Assembly: GCF_018618475.1 (NCBI RefSeq)
Contig: NZ_JACSMD010000001.1
Span: 1,302,001 to 1,366,000, forward strand
Direction of reading: 5' to 3'
DNA: 64,000 nt
Source of the DNA: Exiguobacterium sp. s122
Lineage (GTDB): Bacteria > Bacillota > Bacilli > Exiguobacteriales > Exiguobacteriaceae
Shown in pieces: positions 51,053-60,612 of this stretch; the first letter of the stretch is position 1; every line of letters begins with the position of its first letter. The notes beneath the pieces are model-generated. The model saw only the letters and a program-made list of their open reading frames with translations. It was not told the origin of the DNA and ran no database searches. The translations under genes were made by a program, and so were the position numbers.

Positions 51053-51092
51053 AACACGAACTCCTGGAACAGTTCCGGGTGTTCGTGTTTCT
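51051..51092 (+). terminator. terminator of the membrane protein gene
   Basis: AAACACGAAC ... GTTCGTGTTT with a second inner stem (CCTGGAAC/GTTCCGG), ending in TTTCTT. Confidence 0.8.
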
Positions 51093-51171
51093 TCATGTGT
51101 TCGAATAAGGTATGATGGACGTTGAAACGAAATCATTTGAATCGAACGGAAGAGAAAGTAGGAATGAAACG

Positions 51172-51441
51172 ATGCGTTATTTTAAAGTCATGACTCATAC
51201 GAACGACAAACAAGAGGAAGTCATCCTCAGCGAATATCACAAAGTACCGGAGAAGAAAGTCGATCAATTCTTAAAAGACATGCTCGAACTCGATATGTAT
51301 GAAGAGAACGTCAGCTTAAAAGAGTGTCAAGTCGCCAAAGACCGTTGGGAATGTCCGGTCGGTGACTTCGTCATCGTCGAATACTTTAATGAAAAAGAGT
51401 TTGACCGCATGAATGAATTTAAAGCCGTCAAGAAAAAATGA
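51172..51441 (+). CDS. small hypothetical protein
   Basis: An 89-residue acidic soluble protein (RYFKVMTHTNDKQEEVILSE to FKAVKKK). No family recognised. ATG 51172 has AGGA eight bases upstream. A terminator at 51447-51485 follows. Confidence 0.6.
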   Translation: MRYFKVMTHTNDKQEEVILSEYHKVPEKKVDQFLKDMLELDMYEENVSLKECQVAKDRWECPVGDFVIVEYFNEKEFDRMNEFKAVKKK

Positions 51442-51446
51442 ACGCA

Positions 51447-51485
51447 AAAAGGAGAGGACCTCATTGAAGGCCCTCTCCTTTTTAA
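51447..51485. terminator. bidirectional terminator
   Basis: AAAAAGGAGAGG ... CCTCTCCTTTTT with a 14-nt loop, serving the plus gene ending at 51441 and possibly the minus small gene at 51486. Confidence 0.85.
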
Positions 51486-51611
51486 TTATTCGTTATCTTC
51501 TTCCGGGTCCGGGTCAGGATGTTGTGTCGGCGCCGGTTTTTTAGCGGGATCGGATTGTTCGTCTGGCTCTGGGTCTGGATGGACCCCTGGCTGTGATTCG
51601 TCACGTTTCAT
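51486..51611 (-). CDS. 41-residue Pro/Asp/Glu-rich peptide
   Basis: A short ORF (MKRDESQPGV ... HPDPDPEEDNE) made almost only of proline, acidic residues, glutamine and histidine, with no hydrophobic core, so it is probably disordered. AAAGGAGGGTTGCTTT provides a strong ribosome site. Function unknown. Confidence 0.6.
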   Translation of the reverse strand: MKRDESQPGVHPDPEPDEQSDPAKKPAPTQHPDPDPEEDNE

Positions 51612-51668
51612 AAAGCAACCCTCCTTTTCGATAATTCATTCTTTCCACCGCGTTACACTTCTGAAACG

Positions 51669-54332
51669 TCAGTGAATGTTTTTATCTCCGATGACGCGAC
51701 GCGAGATAGCTTTCTCAATTTCAACAATCACGAAGACAATGAAACCGAACACGACCGGGAAGAGCCAGTCACTTAACTCGAGTGCGGCTGTGCCGAACAG
51801 CGTATGCATGAACGGCACATACGTGATGAACAACTGGAGCGCAATCAAGAGTCCGGAGACAAGGAATGCGATCTTGTTGTCAAAGAAGTGACGGTTAAAC
51901 GCTGGCGCGAGCTCGGTCCGACAGTTGTACAAGTGGAACAACTGGGCCATGACAATCGTGTTGAGCGTAATCGTCTGCAACTTCGCCGTCGAGAAATCGT
52001 AATCGGCGAGCAGATAGTTGATGGCGAGACTACCTCCCCCAATCAAGATCGAGATGAAGATAATTCGGAAGACATAATATTTACTCAAGAGCGGCACGTT
52101 CGCCGGACGCGGTGGCCGTTTCATCGTGCTTTCCTCGAGCGGCTCGAAAGCGATCGCGAGCGAGAGCGTGATGGCGACGACCATGTTGACCCATAAAATC
52201 TGGACCGGACTAAGCGGCGCGGAAGCTCCCAGCAAAATACTCATCGCGACGAGGAGCGCCTGTCCACCGTTCGTCGGCAATAGGAACAAAATCGTCTTCT
52301 TCAAGTTGTCATAGACGCGGCGTCCTTCACGGACGGCATTATAAATCGTTTTGAAGTTATCATCGACAAGGACCATCTGAGAGGCTTCTTTTGCGACCTC
52401 TGTCCCTTTAATCCCCATTGCGACCCCGATATCGGCCCGCTTCAAGGCTGGCGCGTCGTTGACCCCATCTCCCGTCATCGACGTGATGAGCCCGTTCTGT
52501 TGGAGGCCTTTGACGAGGCGTAGTTTATCGTTCGGACTCGTCCGTGCGAAGACATCGTTATGAACCGACGCTTCTTTAATCTCTTCGTCAGACATGTTCG
52601 TCAATTCTTTTCCTTCAAGCGCACCTTCGACTTCCATCCCAAGTTCACGGGCGATGGCGACGGCCGTATCTTTATGGTCACCGGTGATCATCTTGATGCG
52701 GATGCCGGCATCCCGACAAGCAGCGACCGCTTCGATTGCTTCTGGACGAGGCGGGTCGACGATGCCGTAAAGTCCGAGGAAGGTCACCCCATCTTCGACA
52801 TCTTCATGGTCGACCGTGTCTTTCGAAGCATCGACACGTTTAAACCCGCCCCCGAGAACACGTTGACCGCGGTCGGCAATCTCTTTTCGTTTTTCGTCCC
52901 AATATGCCCGGTCGAAATCGTTCCCTTCGGCCATATCGAACAGACGATCCGGCGCGCCTTTGATAAAGATCATGCGCTCCTCTTTATAGTCGACGAGCGT
53001 AGCCATATATTTATATTCTGAATCAAACGGAATCTTCGAGATGACTTTTAACCGCTCAATCGGCTGTTCAGCCTTCTCGGCGAGCGTCAACAGACACGCC
53101 TCGGTCGGGTCCCCGTTGACAACCCATTTTCCTTCTTCTTGATACAGTTGAGCATCGTTACACGTCTTCCCGACCGTGAGTAAATCGACCATCGAAGCAT
53201 CATCGTCGAGATCGAACGGTTGACCGTTGATTTCAAGGTCTCCATCTGGTGCATATCCGCTTCCCGATACTTCGATATCGTGTTTCGCCGTCACGACTTG
53301 TTTGACGGTCATCTCATTTTTCGTCAACGTACCCGTCTTATCTGTACAAATGACCGAGACAGCACCGAGCGTCTCGACCGATGGTAGACTTCGAACGATT
53401 GCTTTCTTCTCGGCCATGTTTCGGACACCGAGCGCGAGAATAATCGAGATGACAGCCGGTAATCCTTCTGGAATCGCGGCAACGGCAAGACCAATCGTCG
53501 TCAGCATCAGTTCAATCGGGTCATAATCGCGGAAGAAATAGCCGAATGCATAAATGGCGATTGAAATGACGAGAATGGCGATTGACACCGTTTGACCGAA
53601 CTTCGTCGTCTGACGGATAAGCGGCGTTTTTACGGTCTCGACTTCAGCGATCGAAGCGTTGATTTGACCGAGCTCCGTCCCTTCCCCGATGGACGTGACG
53701 AGTGCTTTCGCACTGCCCGTCGCGACACTCGTTCCGGAATAAATCATGTTTTTCCGGTCACCGAGTACCGCGTCTTCCGGTACGACTTTAATTTTTTTCT
53801 CGACCGTTGTCGCTTCCCCGGTCAAGGCGGATTCTTCCACTTTAAATTTCTCGGCTTGGACGACGCGGGCGTCGGCCGGAACTTTATCTCCGGCAGCGAG
53901 CACCATGACGTCGCCGACGACGAGGTCGCTCGAGTCGACTTGAATTTGTTTTCCGTCACGGATGACGCTCGCTTTCGTCTCCAGTAGTTTCTTTATTCCT
54001 TCAAGCGCCTGTTCGGCTTTGTTTTCCTGAAGATATCCGACGACCGCGATGATCGTCACGACGAGTAAGATGACGATTGTATCGATATACTCACCGAGAA
54101 ATCCGGTCACGACGGCTGCACCGAGAAGGACGTAGACGAGAACGTCATTGAACTGTCGTAAAAACTTGATGATTTCTGGCGTCTTCTCCTTCTCGGGCAA
54201 TACGTTCTTCCCGTATTTTTCTTGTCGACTCGATACTTCCTCATTCGTGAGACCGTGGTCGACGTCTGTCTCGAGATGCTCCCTCACCTGGTCCGGTTCG
54301 AGGGCGTGCCACTTCTGATTCTCGATCTCCAT
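51669..54332 (-). CDS. P2-type cation-transporting ATPase
   Basis: An 887-residue ATPase. Order of parts: N-terminal cation ATPase domain, actuator with SALTGEATTVEK (TGE), helix-4 VAAIPEGLPAV, phosphorylation motif DKTGTLTKNEM (Asp near 330), hinge TGDGVNDAPALKRAD, and a six-helix C-terminal region. In helix 6 the sequence is ILWVNMVVAITLSLAIAFEP rather than the TDG of Ca2+-ATPases, so the transported ion is uncertain (Ca2+, Mg2+, Na+/K+ or polyamine). Confidence 0.88.
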   Translation of the reverse strand: MEIENQKWHALEPDQVREHLETDVDHGLTNEEVSSRQEKYGKNVLPEKEKTPEIIKFLRQFNDVLVYVLLGAAVVTGFLGEYIDTIVILLVVTIIAVVGYLQENKAEQALEGIKKLLETKASVIRDGKQIQVDSSDLVVGDVMVLAAGDKVPADARVVQAEKFKVEESALTGEATTVEKKIKVVPEDAVLGDRKNMIYSGTSVATGSAKALVTSIGEGTELGQINASIAEVETVKTPLIRQTTKFGQTVSIAILVISIAIYAFGYFFRDYDPIELMLTTIGLAVAAIPEGLPAVISIILALGVRNMAEKKAIVRSLPSVETLGAVSVICTDKTGTLTKNEMTVKQVVTAKHDIEVSGSGYAPDGDLEINGQPFDLDDDASMVDLLTVGKTCNDAQLYQEEGKWVVNGDPTEACLLTLAEKAEQPIERLKVISKIPFDSEYKYMATLVDYKEERMIFIKGAPDRLFDMAEGNDFDRAYWDEKRKEIADRGQRVLGGGFKRVDASKDTVDHEDVEDGVTFLGLYGIVDPPRPEAIEAVAACRDAGIRIKMITGDHKDTAVAIARELGMEVEGALEGKELTNMSDEEIKEASVHNDVFARTSPNDKLRLVKGLQQNGLITSMTGDGVNDAPALKRADIGVAMGIKGTEVAKEASQMVLVDDNFKTIYNAVREGRRVYDNLKKTILFLLPTNGGQALLVAMSILLGASAPLSPVQILWVNMVVAITLSLAIAFEPLEESTMKRPPRPANVPLLSKYYVFRIIFISILIGGGSLAINYLLADYDFSTAKLQTITLNTIVMAQLFHLYNCRTELAPAFNRHFFDNKIAFLVSGLLIALQLFITYVPFMHTLFGTAALELSDWLFPVVFGFIVFVIVEIEKAISRRVIGDKNIH

Positions 54333-54586
54333 CTCTGCTTCTCCTCCTCAATTCCATCTATCTAAATCTACTTCTACTTCCTGTTTCCCACTCCAACGCA
54401 TCCTGACACATTTTCACAACTTTTTTCAGCACATTTTCATTACTGACCGACTATAATTTTCCAAACGACACATTGGAAACGTTATCATCGAACTTTCTTA
54501 TGTCAGTTCGTTGAAATGGCTTTACAGGAGCGATGGGATGTTTAAATATAGAAGAAATACAAACAGAGAGAAAGAGGTACAACATC

Positions 54587-55618
54587 ATGGTGATCATTCA
54601 AGGGATAGCATTGTTGCTATTGATTCTCGCACTTTTTACATTATTCAGTTACAAAGCCCCGTTCGGCATGAAAGCGATGGGGGCGCTTGCCGGGGCGGCC
54701 ATCGCCACATTCTTAGTCGAGGCGTTCAACGCCTACGCCATCGGCGGACTCTTACCGCTTCCACTCTATGAGGAAGTCGGACAAGCCGCCGGCTCGCTCT
54801 CCGGACCGGCAGCTGCGGCGCTCGTCGCCATCGCGCTCGGGATCAATCCGGTCTATGCACTCATGCTTGGACTTTCCGTCTCTGGATTCGGCATCTTGCC
54901 AGGATTCTTCGCCGGATACATCCTCGGGCTGCTCGGGCGTCGCCTCGACAAACACTTGCCGGCCGGGGTCGATATGATTTTCTACGTCATCATCATGGCG
55001 CCGCTCGCCCGACTCGTCGCCATTGGGATTGATCCGATCGTCTCCAATACGCTTGCCCAAATTGGGGCGGTCATCGAACTTGCGGCGACACAGAATCCGA
55101 TTGTTATGGGACTCGTCTTGGGCGGCATTGTGACGGTCGTCTCAACGTCACCGCTCAGCTCGATGGCCTTGACGGCTATGCTCGGCCTTACAGGCGTACC
55201 GATGGCCATTGCCGCGCTCGCCTTAACGGCCTCGATTTCAATGAACTTCTTGTTGTTCAAACGTTTGAACATTGGAACGAAAAAAGATCAGTTGTCGGTC
55301 GCTATCGAACCGCTCACGCAAGCCGACCTCATCTCGGCCAACCCGATTCCCATCTATAGCGTCAACTTTGTCGGCGGCGCTTTGGCCGGTCTCGTCGTCG
55401 CGATGACCGGGATGGTCAACAACGCACCAGGTTCGGCCGCAGGTGTTCCAGGACTCCTCGTCATGTACGGGTTCAACGATTGGCAAACCGTTACGGTAAC
55501 GGCCGTCATCGTGTTCGGAATCGGGATTGTCGCCGGACTCGTCGGTAGCAAGCTCTTTAAAAACTTCCCGATCGTCTCAGAAAGCGAGAAGACAATCGAA
55601 GCTGAAGATGCGGCATAA
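54587..55618 (+). CDS. PTS EIIC-like transporter (PF13303 type)
   Basis: About 343 residues with roughly nine transmembrane helices. Glycine- and alanine-rich stretches (MGALAGAAIATFLVEAFNAYAIGG, STSPLSSMALTAMLGL, SVNFVGGALAGLVVAM) are typical of the 'phosphotransferase system, EIIC' family PF13303. No IIA or IIB component is adjacent. The substrate is unknown. ATG 54587 follows AAAGAGGT. Confidence 0.75.
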   Translation: MVIIQGIALLLLILALFTLFSYKAPFGMKAMGALAGAAIATFLVEAFNAYAIGGLLPLPLYEEVGQAAGSLSGPAAAALVAIALGINPVYALMLGLSVSGFGILPGFFAGYILGLLGRRLDKHLPAGVDMIFYVIIMAPLARLVAIGIDPIVSNTLAQIGAVIELAATQNPIVMGLVLGGIVTVVSTSPLSSMALTAMLGLTGVPMAIAALALTASISMNFLLFKRLNIGTKKDQLSVAIEPLTQADLISANPIPIYSVNFVGGALAGLVVAMTGMVNNAPGSAAGVPGLLVMYGFNDWQTVTVTAVIVFGIGIVAGLVGSKLFKNFPIVSESEKTIEAEDAA

Positions 55619-55656
55619 AAAAATCGGACGTCCCACGCGGGATGTCCGATTTTTTA
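55617..55656. terminator. bidirectional terminator
   Basis: AAAAATCGGACGTCCC ACGC GGGATGTCCGATTTTTT between convergent genes. Confidence 0.92.
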
Positions 55657-55657
55657 G

Positions 55658-56650
55658 TTAGAAATCGATTGTGCGTTGTTCATCTGAAGACAAACGGGCC
55701 AATTCGATGACTCGTGTCGTCAAGAGCGCGTCACTTAGCGGGACGAGCGGACGACGGTCGATGTAACTCGCCGCTAGTTCACGGTAAAAGTCGACATAGC
55801 ATCCAGACTCGATGGGGATAGCGCTTGTCTCCTCTTGGCTGAGCGTTCCCGTCTCGAGGATGTCCGGCGTGAGCTTTCCATCCCGTAGCGCCGCTTCTTG
55901 TGGGTCAAGGCCATGTTTGATGAAACTTCCTTCTGTCCCGTGCAACTCGAAGCGTGGAGCCTCACCGGCGATAAACGGGTTCGAGCGTACATACACTCGT
56001 TTCTGTCCGTAATGCAGCGTGAGGAAAAAGCCGTCGTCCGATTGACCGCCGTCACGTTGAATCATAACGTCCGCTTGAACCTTGTCCGGGACACCGAACA
56101 AGACGAGCGCTTGGTCAATCAAATGACTGCCGAGGTCAAACAAAATCCCTGCACCTGGGCCCGCGTTCTCCCGCCAACGGTCACGGACGACAGGCCGGAA
56201 CCGGTCAAAGCGTGACTCGAACACTTTCCAGTCCCCAAGTTCACCTTTTTCAAGTAGCGCCTTGACTGTCAAGAAATCCCCGTCCGACCGGCGATTATGG
56301 AACACGTTGACGATGCCGCGACTGTTCTCCTCGAGATCACGGAGCGCCTCTCCTTCCGCGACAGTCAAAAATGCCGGCTTCTCGACGAGGACATCTTTTC
56401 CTGCCTTCAAGCACGCTTCAATCATCTCGTTATGTAGATGCGTTGGCGTCGTAATGATAAATAGTGTCGCCTCACTCTCGAGAGCCGCCCCGAGTGTGGC
56501 GAACACTTCAGCGTCAGGCAGATGACGCGATACGTCGTCCGGGCGTGATGAGACGACACCGGTAACGCGATACTCCTTTAGCTCTTTTAAAAATGGCAGA
56601 TGAAACGTCGTCGCCGAAAATCCGAATCCAACTAGTACCGTGTTAATCAT
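55658..56650 (-). CDS. Gfo/Idh/MocA family oxidoreductase
   Basis: A 330-residue dehydrogenase with the N-terminal NAD(P) motif LVGFGFSATTFHLPFL and the family EKP motif VLVEKPAFLTVAEGEALRDL. The bacterial YvaA/IolX group is nearest in length and pattern. Its sugar or polyol substrate is unknown. ATG 56650 follows AGGAGGAGAATAG. A terminator at 56686-56712 separates it from the next gene. Confidence 0.85.
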   Translation of the reverse strand: MINTVLVGFGFSATTFHLPFLKELKEYRVTGVVSSRPDDVSRHLPDAEVFATLGAALESEATLFIITTPTHLHNEMIEACLKAGKDVLVEKPAFLTVAEGEALRDLEENSRGIVNVFHNRRSDGDFLTVKALLEKGELGDWKVFESRFDRFRPVVRDRWRENAGPGAGILFDLGSHLIDQALVLFGVPDKVQADVMIQRDGGQSDDGFFLTLHYGQKRVYVRSNPFIAGEAPRFELHGTEGSFIKHGLDPQEAALRDGKLTPDILETGTLSQEETSAIPIESGCYVDFYRELAASYIDRRPLVPLSDALLTTRVIELARLSSDEQRTIDF

Positions 56651-56685
56651 CTATTCTCCTCCTATCGTTCAGCCTTAAGTATAGC

Positions 56686-56712
56686 AAAATGAGAGGTCGT
56701 TTGACCTCTCAT
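56686..56712 (-). terminator. terminator of the acetyltransferase gene
   Basis: On the minus strand ATGAGAGGTC AAAC GACCTCTCAT is followed by TTTGC. The stem overlaps the stop codon at 56709. Confidence 0.75.
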
Positions 56713-57197
56713 GCACTGACGCTCGCCTCGAGCTTGTATTCAAACGTGTTGTACCCGTTATGTGTGCCGACATAAACGAAGCCGAACTGCGGGTAATACT
56801 CGTTCAAGAAGGCATTGTCTGCGACACAGTCGAGACGAATCGGGTGTTCCCCGTTCGCTTCCTCAAGGACATGCTCCATCAATTGTTGACCGACGCCTTG
56901 GCCCTTCAACTGCTCACTGACGACAATCCGGTGAATGTATTGACCGCGCTCGCCATCTTTCCATAAGGCATGGTCCCACTCGTCCGGTGGAAGTAAGGCG
57001 ATCGAGGCCAATATGGCATCTGCTTGTTCATATACATATACGTCACCGCTAGCGATGTCGGTTTCTACCCGTTTCAACAAATCTTGCTCCAAATATTCAG
57101 TCCATTGGTCGCTTCCTTGTTCATTTAGCGCTACGGCTCGTTGTTCGATTAGGTTCGCGATGGCTAAAGCATCGCGTTTCGTCGCGAGTCGAATCAT
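56709..57197 (-). CDS. GNAT family N-acetyltransferase
   Basis: A 162-residue acetyltransferase with motif A RIVVSEQLKGQGVGQQLMEH (near 87) and AFLNEYYPQFGFVYVG as the C-terminal motif. Acceptor unknown. ATG 57197 follows AAGGAGGACGTT; the upstream extension has no site. Confidence 0.82.
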   Translation of the reverse strand: MIRLATKRDALAIANLIEQRAVALNEQGSDQWTEYLEQDLLKRVETDIASGDVYVYEQADAILASIALLPPDEWDHALWKDGERGQYIHRIVVSEQLKGQGVGQQLMEHVLEEANGEHPIRLDCVADNAFLNEYYPQFGFVYVGTHNGYNTFEYKLEASVSA

Positions 57198-57272
57198 AAC
57201 GTCCTCCTTAGTTATACAGTATTTGAAATACCAATATAACGGACGCGTCTGACCGATTTCAACCATCTTGCT

Positions 57273-57707
57273 TCATCCTTCTGCTCGGAACAACACGACC
57301 TCGCCCCTATTCAACTGATAGCTATAGGTGAACGTCGCGTTTAGACTGTGTGAGACCGAACAGTAGCGATCGACGGAAAGCTCGATGGCACGGCGGACCC
57401 GCTCCTCGGGCAGTTCGCCTTCGAGCACGTACAAGATGTGGATCGCCGTGAACCGTTTCGGGTGTTCCGTCGCCCGGACGCCGTCAATCTCTATTTCGAA
57501 TTTCTCAATCGGCAGCCGCATTTTATGGAGGATTGAGACGATGTCGATCCCGGTGCAGGAAGCTGTCGCCTGTAAGAGCATCTCGGTCGGTCGTGGCCCG
57601 AGGTTCAATCCGCCGACGTCTTCCCCCGCATCAAGTGTCACCCGATGACCTGATGGTGTCATCGACTCGAACGCCATCCCTTGTTTCCAATCCAGTTTCA
57701 TATGCAT
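57273..57707 (-). CDS. OsmC family protein
   Basis: A 144-residue protein of the OsmC/Ohr fold. The cysteine in ATASCTGIDIVSILHKM (near residue 51) lies at the first peroxidatic position. The second expected cysteine lies in the C-terminal helix region (RYCSVSHSLN). The family reduces organic hydroperoxides. ATG 57707 is preceded by GGGGGAG. Confidence 0.82.
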   Translation of the reverse strand: MHMKLDWKQGMAFESMTPSGHRVTLDAGEDVGGLNLGPRPTEMLLQATASCTGIDIVSILHKMRLPIEKFEIEIDGVRATEHPKRFTAIHILYVLEGELPEERVRRAIELSVDRYCSVSHSLNATFTYSYQLNRGEVVLFRAEG

Positions 57708-57799
57708 CCGTTTCTCCCCCTTTGTTTCGATAGCATACTATTCCCCCGAATGAGGTATGATAAAGCTAGATGTCTAAATTGTCGTTAGGAGTGTGGGTT

Positions 57800-59257
57800 A
57801 TGGATTGGTCCGTTATTATTAGTTGGGGACTGTATATCGTCCTTGGATTAAACTTATTATTCGCGCTCGCCGTCATCTTTGCCGAGCGCCGCGACGTGGG
57901 CGCCACGTGGGCGTGGCTCCTCGTCCTCTTCTTCTTGCCGATCCTTGGTTTTATCGTCTATTTGTTCCTCGGGCGTCAGTTGAAGAAAGACAACTTCTTT
58001 AACTTGAGCGTCGAGGAGCGCTCGTTCCACTCGCTCCAAGTCGAGAGTCAAATCGAGCAGCTACGCCGGAAAGAGACGGCGCTCCAGCAACCGCTGTTCG
58101 AAAAATACGAGCAACTGCTCGAGATGAACTTACGCTCCTCGAAATCACTTGTCAGCGTCTATAATAAGTCCTCGATTCTACATGACGGGGAACAGAAATT
58201 TAAGGCGTTGATGGATGATATCCGCAATGCCGAGACAGAAATCAATATTCAGTACTACATCATCCAGCGGGACGCGCTCGGGAAAGCGCTCATCCACGAG
58301 TTGATCGAGCGGGCGAAGGCCGGGGTGAAAGTTCGCCTGTTATATGACGCCGTCGGCTCACGTAGCTTGCGGAACTCCGACTTCAAAGAACTGATTGCGC
58401 ATAACGGAGAGGTCCGCGTCTTTTTCCCACCGACGCTCGGAATCATCAATTTTAAATTAAATAACCGAAACCATCGCAAAGTCGTCATCATCGATGGGAA
58501 AATCGGGTACGTTGGCGGTTTTAACGTCGGGACCGAATACCTCGGCCTCGTCGAAAAATTTGGCTATTGGCGCGACACGCATCTTCGTGTCGAGGGCGAC
58601 GTCGTCTATCATCTTCAACACCGCTTCATCTTAGACTGGAACTATTCCGGCCACGACAAACACGACCCGGAGAACACGTTCTGTTTCGCTCGCCATGATA
58701 TCTCGGACAAATCACCGATGCAAATCGTGACGAGCGGTCCGAACTCGGACACCGAACATTTGAAGAACATGATGATTAAAATGATCATGTCGGCGAAACA
58801 TCGCGTCACCATCCAGACGCCGTATTTCATTCCGGACGCGAGTTTCATGGATGCCTGTAAGATGGCACTCCTTTCTGGCGTCGAGATGAATATCATGATT
58901 CCTGGGAAACCGGACCATCCGTTTGTCATGTGGGCATCGCTGTCGTTCCTCGGCGAGTTGCTCGATTATGGCGCGAACGTCTATATGTACGACCAAGGCT
59001 TCCTTCATGCGAAGACGCTCGTCGTCGATGATGAGATCGCGACGGTCGGGACGACGAACCTCGATGCCCGAAGCTTCCGTTTGAACTTCGAAGTGAACGC
59101 CATCATTTATGACAGCCAAGTCGCCCTCGAGCTCGCCTCGTTGTTCGAGTCGGACATCGCCGTCAGCCGACGGTACACGGTCGAGGATTATGCCGAGCGG
59201 CGATGGACCGTCCGCTTGCGAGAAGGCGTGTCACGCCTGCTCAGTCCAATCTTATAA
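57800..59257 (+). CDS. cls: cardiolipin synthase
   Basis: A 485-residue phospholipase-D-superfamily enzyme. Two N-terminal transmembrane helices precede two HKD motifs, NRNHRKVVIIDGKIGYVGG (near 230) and FLHAKTLVVDDEIATVGTTN (near 400). It condenses two phosphatidylglycerol molecules to cardiolipin. ATG 57800 has AGGAG upstream; an earlier ATG ten codons upstream is less supported. Confidence 0.92.
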   Translation: MDWSVIISWGLYIVLGLNLLFALAVIFAERRDVGATWAWLLVLFFLPILGFIVYLFLGRQLKKDNFFNLSVEERSFHSLQVESQIEQLRRKETALQQPLFEKYEQLLEMNLRSSKSLVSVYNKSSILHDGEQKFKALMDDIRNAETEINIQYYIIQRDALGKALIHELIERAKAGVKVRLLYDAVGSRSLRNSDFKELIAHNGEVRVFFPPTLGIINFKLNNRNHRKVVIIDGKIGYVGGFNVGTEYLGLVEKFGYWRDTHLRVEGDVVYHLQHRFILDWNYSGHDKHDPENTFCFARHDISDKSPMQIVTSGPNSDTEHLKNMMIKMIMSAKHRVTIQTPYFIPDASFMDACKMALLSGVEMNIMIPGKPDHPFVMWASLSFLGELLDYGANVYMYDQGFLHAKTLVVDDEIATVGTTNLDARSFRLNFEVNAIIYDSQVALELASLFESDIAVSRRYTVEDYAERRWTVRLREGVSRLLSPIL

Positions 59258-59267
59258 TGTCAGAATG

Positions 59268-59297
59268 GTCCGCTTCTCATCGGAGAGCGGACTTTTC
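59268..59297 (+). terminator. terminator of cls
   Basis: GTCCGCTTCTC ATC GGAGAGCGGAC followed by TTTTC; the stem is imperfect. Confidence 0.7.
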
Positions 59298-59327
59298 AAT
59301 CGTGAACAAAGAATAGGAGGAAGTACA

Positions 59328-60317
59328 TTGTCAAATCAATCCATATGTGAGGCGTGTCGAATCCGAGCGGTCGATGTCATCGAGACGACCGATGACCCGG
59401 TTCAACCGTACCGTCTGTGCGCCTCGTGCCATGAACGACTGATGGCCTATGCTTTGCGCCCAATCGAATGGTACAACTTGGCGAGTATGCACGGTTCGTT
59501 CAAGCCGATGTTACATGACGATTTTTATGAGGAAGACGGAACAGCGTGTCAACCGGAACTAGACGTTTTGGTGACGAAGCAAGACGAGGCACCGACACTT
59601 AAAGAAGTCCGACACGACGTCGAGGCGCTTCTCTCATTTGCCGTCTCGAGATGGTATATCGAAGACGACGTGACAGACTCCTTAAAACGGCATGACCCGT
59701 CCCTGTTGTTTGATGCCGTCAAAACGAGATATGTTGCCACACAAAATATCGACGTAAAGGCTCGCCTGCTCGAAGTCGTCGCTGACGTCATAGCCACACC
59801 GGCAGCCGATTGGGTGCGCAGCCTCTGGCATGATGTTGACAACGAATTAGTTGACTCACTCGCCGCTGCGACGGCGAGCAGTCTACCGACCGAAGAAGGT
59901 TTGCAACGCGTTTATGACAAGTTGGACGAGATTGAACCGAAAGAACTTCCGAGTGCCGCATTCTTAAGTTTATATCGTTTCCGTTCGCCTGACGTGCTTG
60001 ATTGGATCGAGTCAAACTGTGACGCGTTCGATTCCAACTGGGCGAGGCTCGTCGCCGTCAGCATGCCGACGTGGCATCAAATGAACGCTTGGTTAGAGCG
60101 CGGACGACCGCTCAGCTTAGTGGCGCTCGAGGCGATGGTCAACTGCTTAGAAGGTTACGATGGATTGTACGTCGAGAGTCAATCGCCCCATATTCTTCAG
60201 ACGCGACACGACGAGGTTGAGCTGGTGTTGACTGCGTATGAACAATCCGATTCTGTTCATCGCGTGAGACGGCAAGTCGCGACCATCCTTCAACACAAGG
60301 ACGAAATCTTCATGTGA
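59328..60317 (+). CDS. hypothetical zinc-ribbon protein
   Basis: About 329 residues. Two CxxC pairs near the N-terminus (CEACRIRAVDVI ... LCASCHERL) likely bind zinc. The rest is acidic and helical, with repeats resembling HEAT-type solenoids. No family name recognised. TTG start at 59328 after AGGAGGAAG; the upstream reading frame overlapping cls is a shadow. Confidence 0.6.
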   Translation: MSNQSICEACRIRAVDVIETTDDPVQPYRLCASCHERLMAYALRPIEWYNLASMHGSFKPMLHDDFYEEDGTACQPELDVLVTKQDEAPTLKEVRHDVEALLSFAVSRWYIEDDVTDSLKRHDPSLLFDAVKTRYVATQNIDVKARLLEVVADVIATPAADWVRSLWHDVDNELVDSLAAATASSLPTEEGLQRVYDKLDEIEPKELPSAAFLSLYRFRSPDVLDWIESNCDAFDSNWARLVAVSMPTWHQMNAWLERGRPLSLVALEAMVNCLEGYDGLYVESQSPHILQTRHDEVELVLTAYEQSDSVHRVRRQVATILQHKDEIFM

Positions 60318-60534
60318 TTTGAATATGGCTGATAGAGAGGGATGCGATCAACGTATCCTCTTTAACGTATAAAATCGACAAAACTAGTCTTGCACTTCTC
60401 GATTCGGATTTGTCTAATCACTGACAGCTTTTTAAATTCAGCACATTTCTCTATCTTTTTAGCTATTTCCATTCCAAATCAGGGTATAAAGTATCAATAC
60501 GAACGTCCTATTCTTTCAAATTTCTATGTAGAAA

Positions 60535-60612
60535 GGAGGAAGTATGCGTTCGCGCATGTGTCACTTATGGCAAATTTTAAAGAAAAAGATGAGGCAGACA
60601 AACTACTTCTGA
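60535..60612 (+). other. 22-codon ORF with perfect Shine-Dalgarno overlapping the GGDEF start
   Basis: AAAGGAGGAAGT precedes ATG 60544 of a 22-codon frame (MRSRMCHLWQILKKKMRQTNYF) that overlaps the beginning of the diguanylate cyclase gene in another frame. The cyclase start itself has no ribosome site. This may be an upstream ORF coupling translation, or a frameshift near the true start. Confidence 0.4.
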
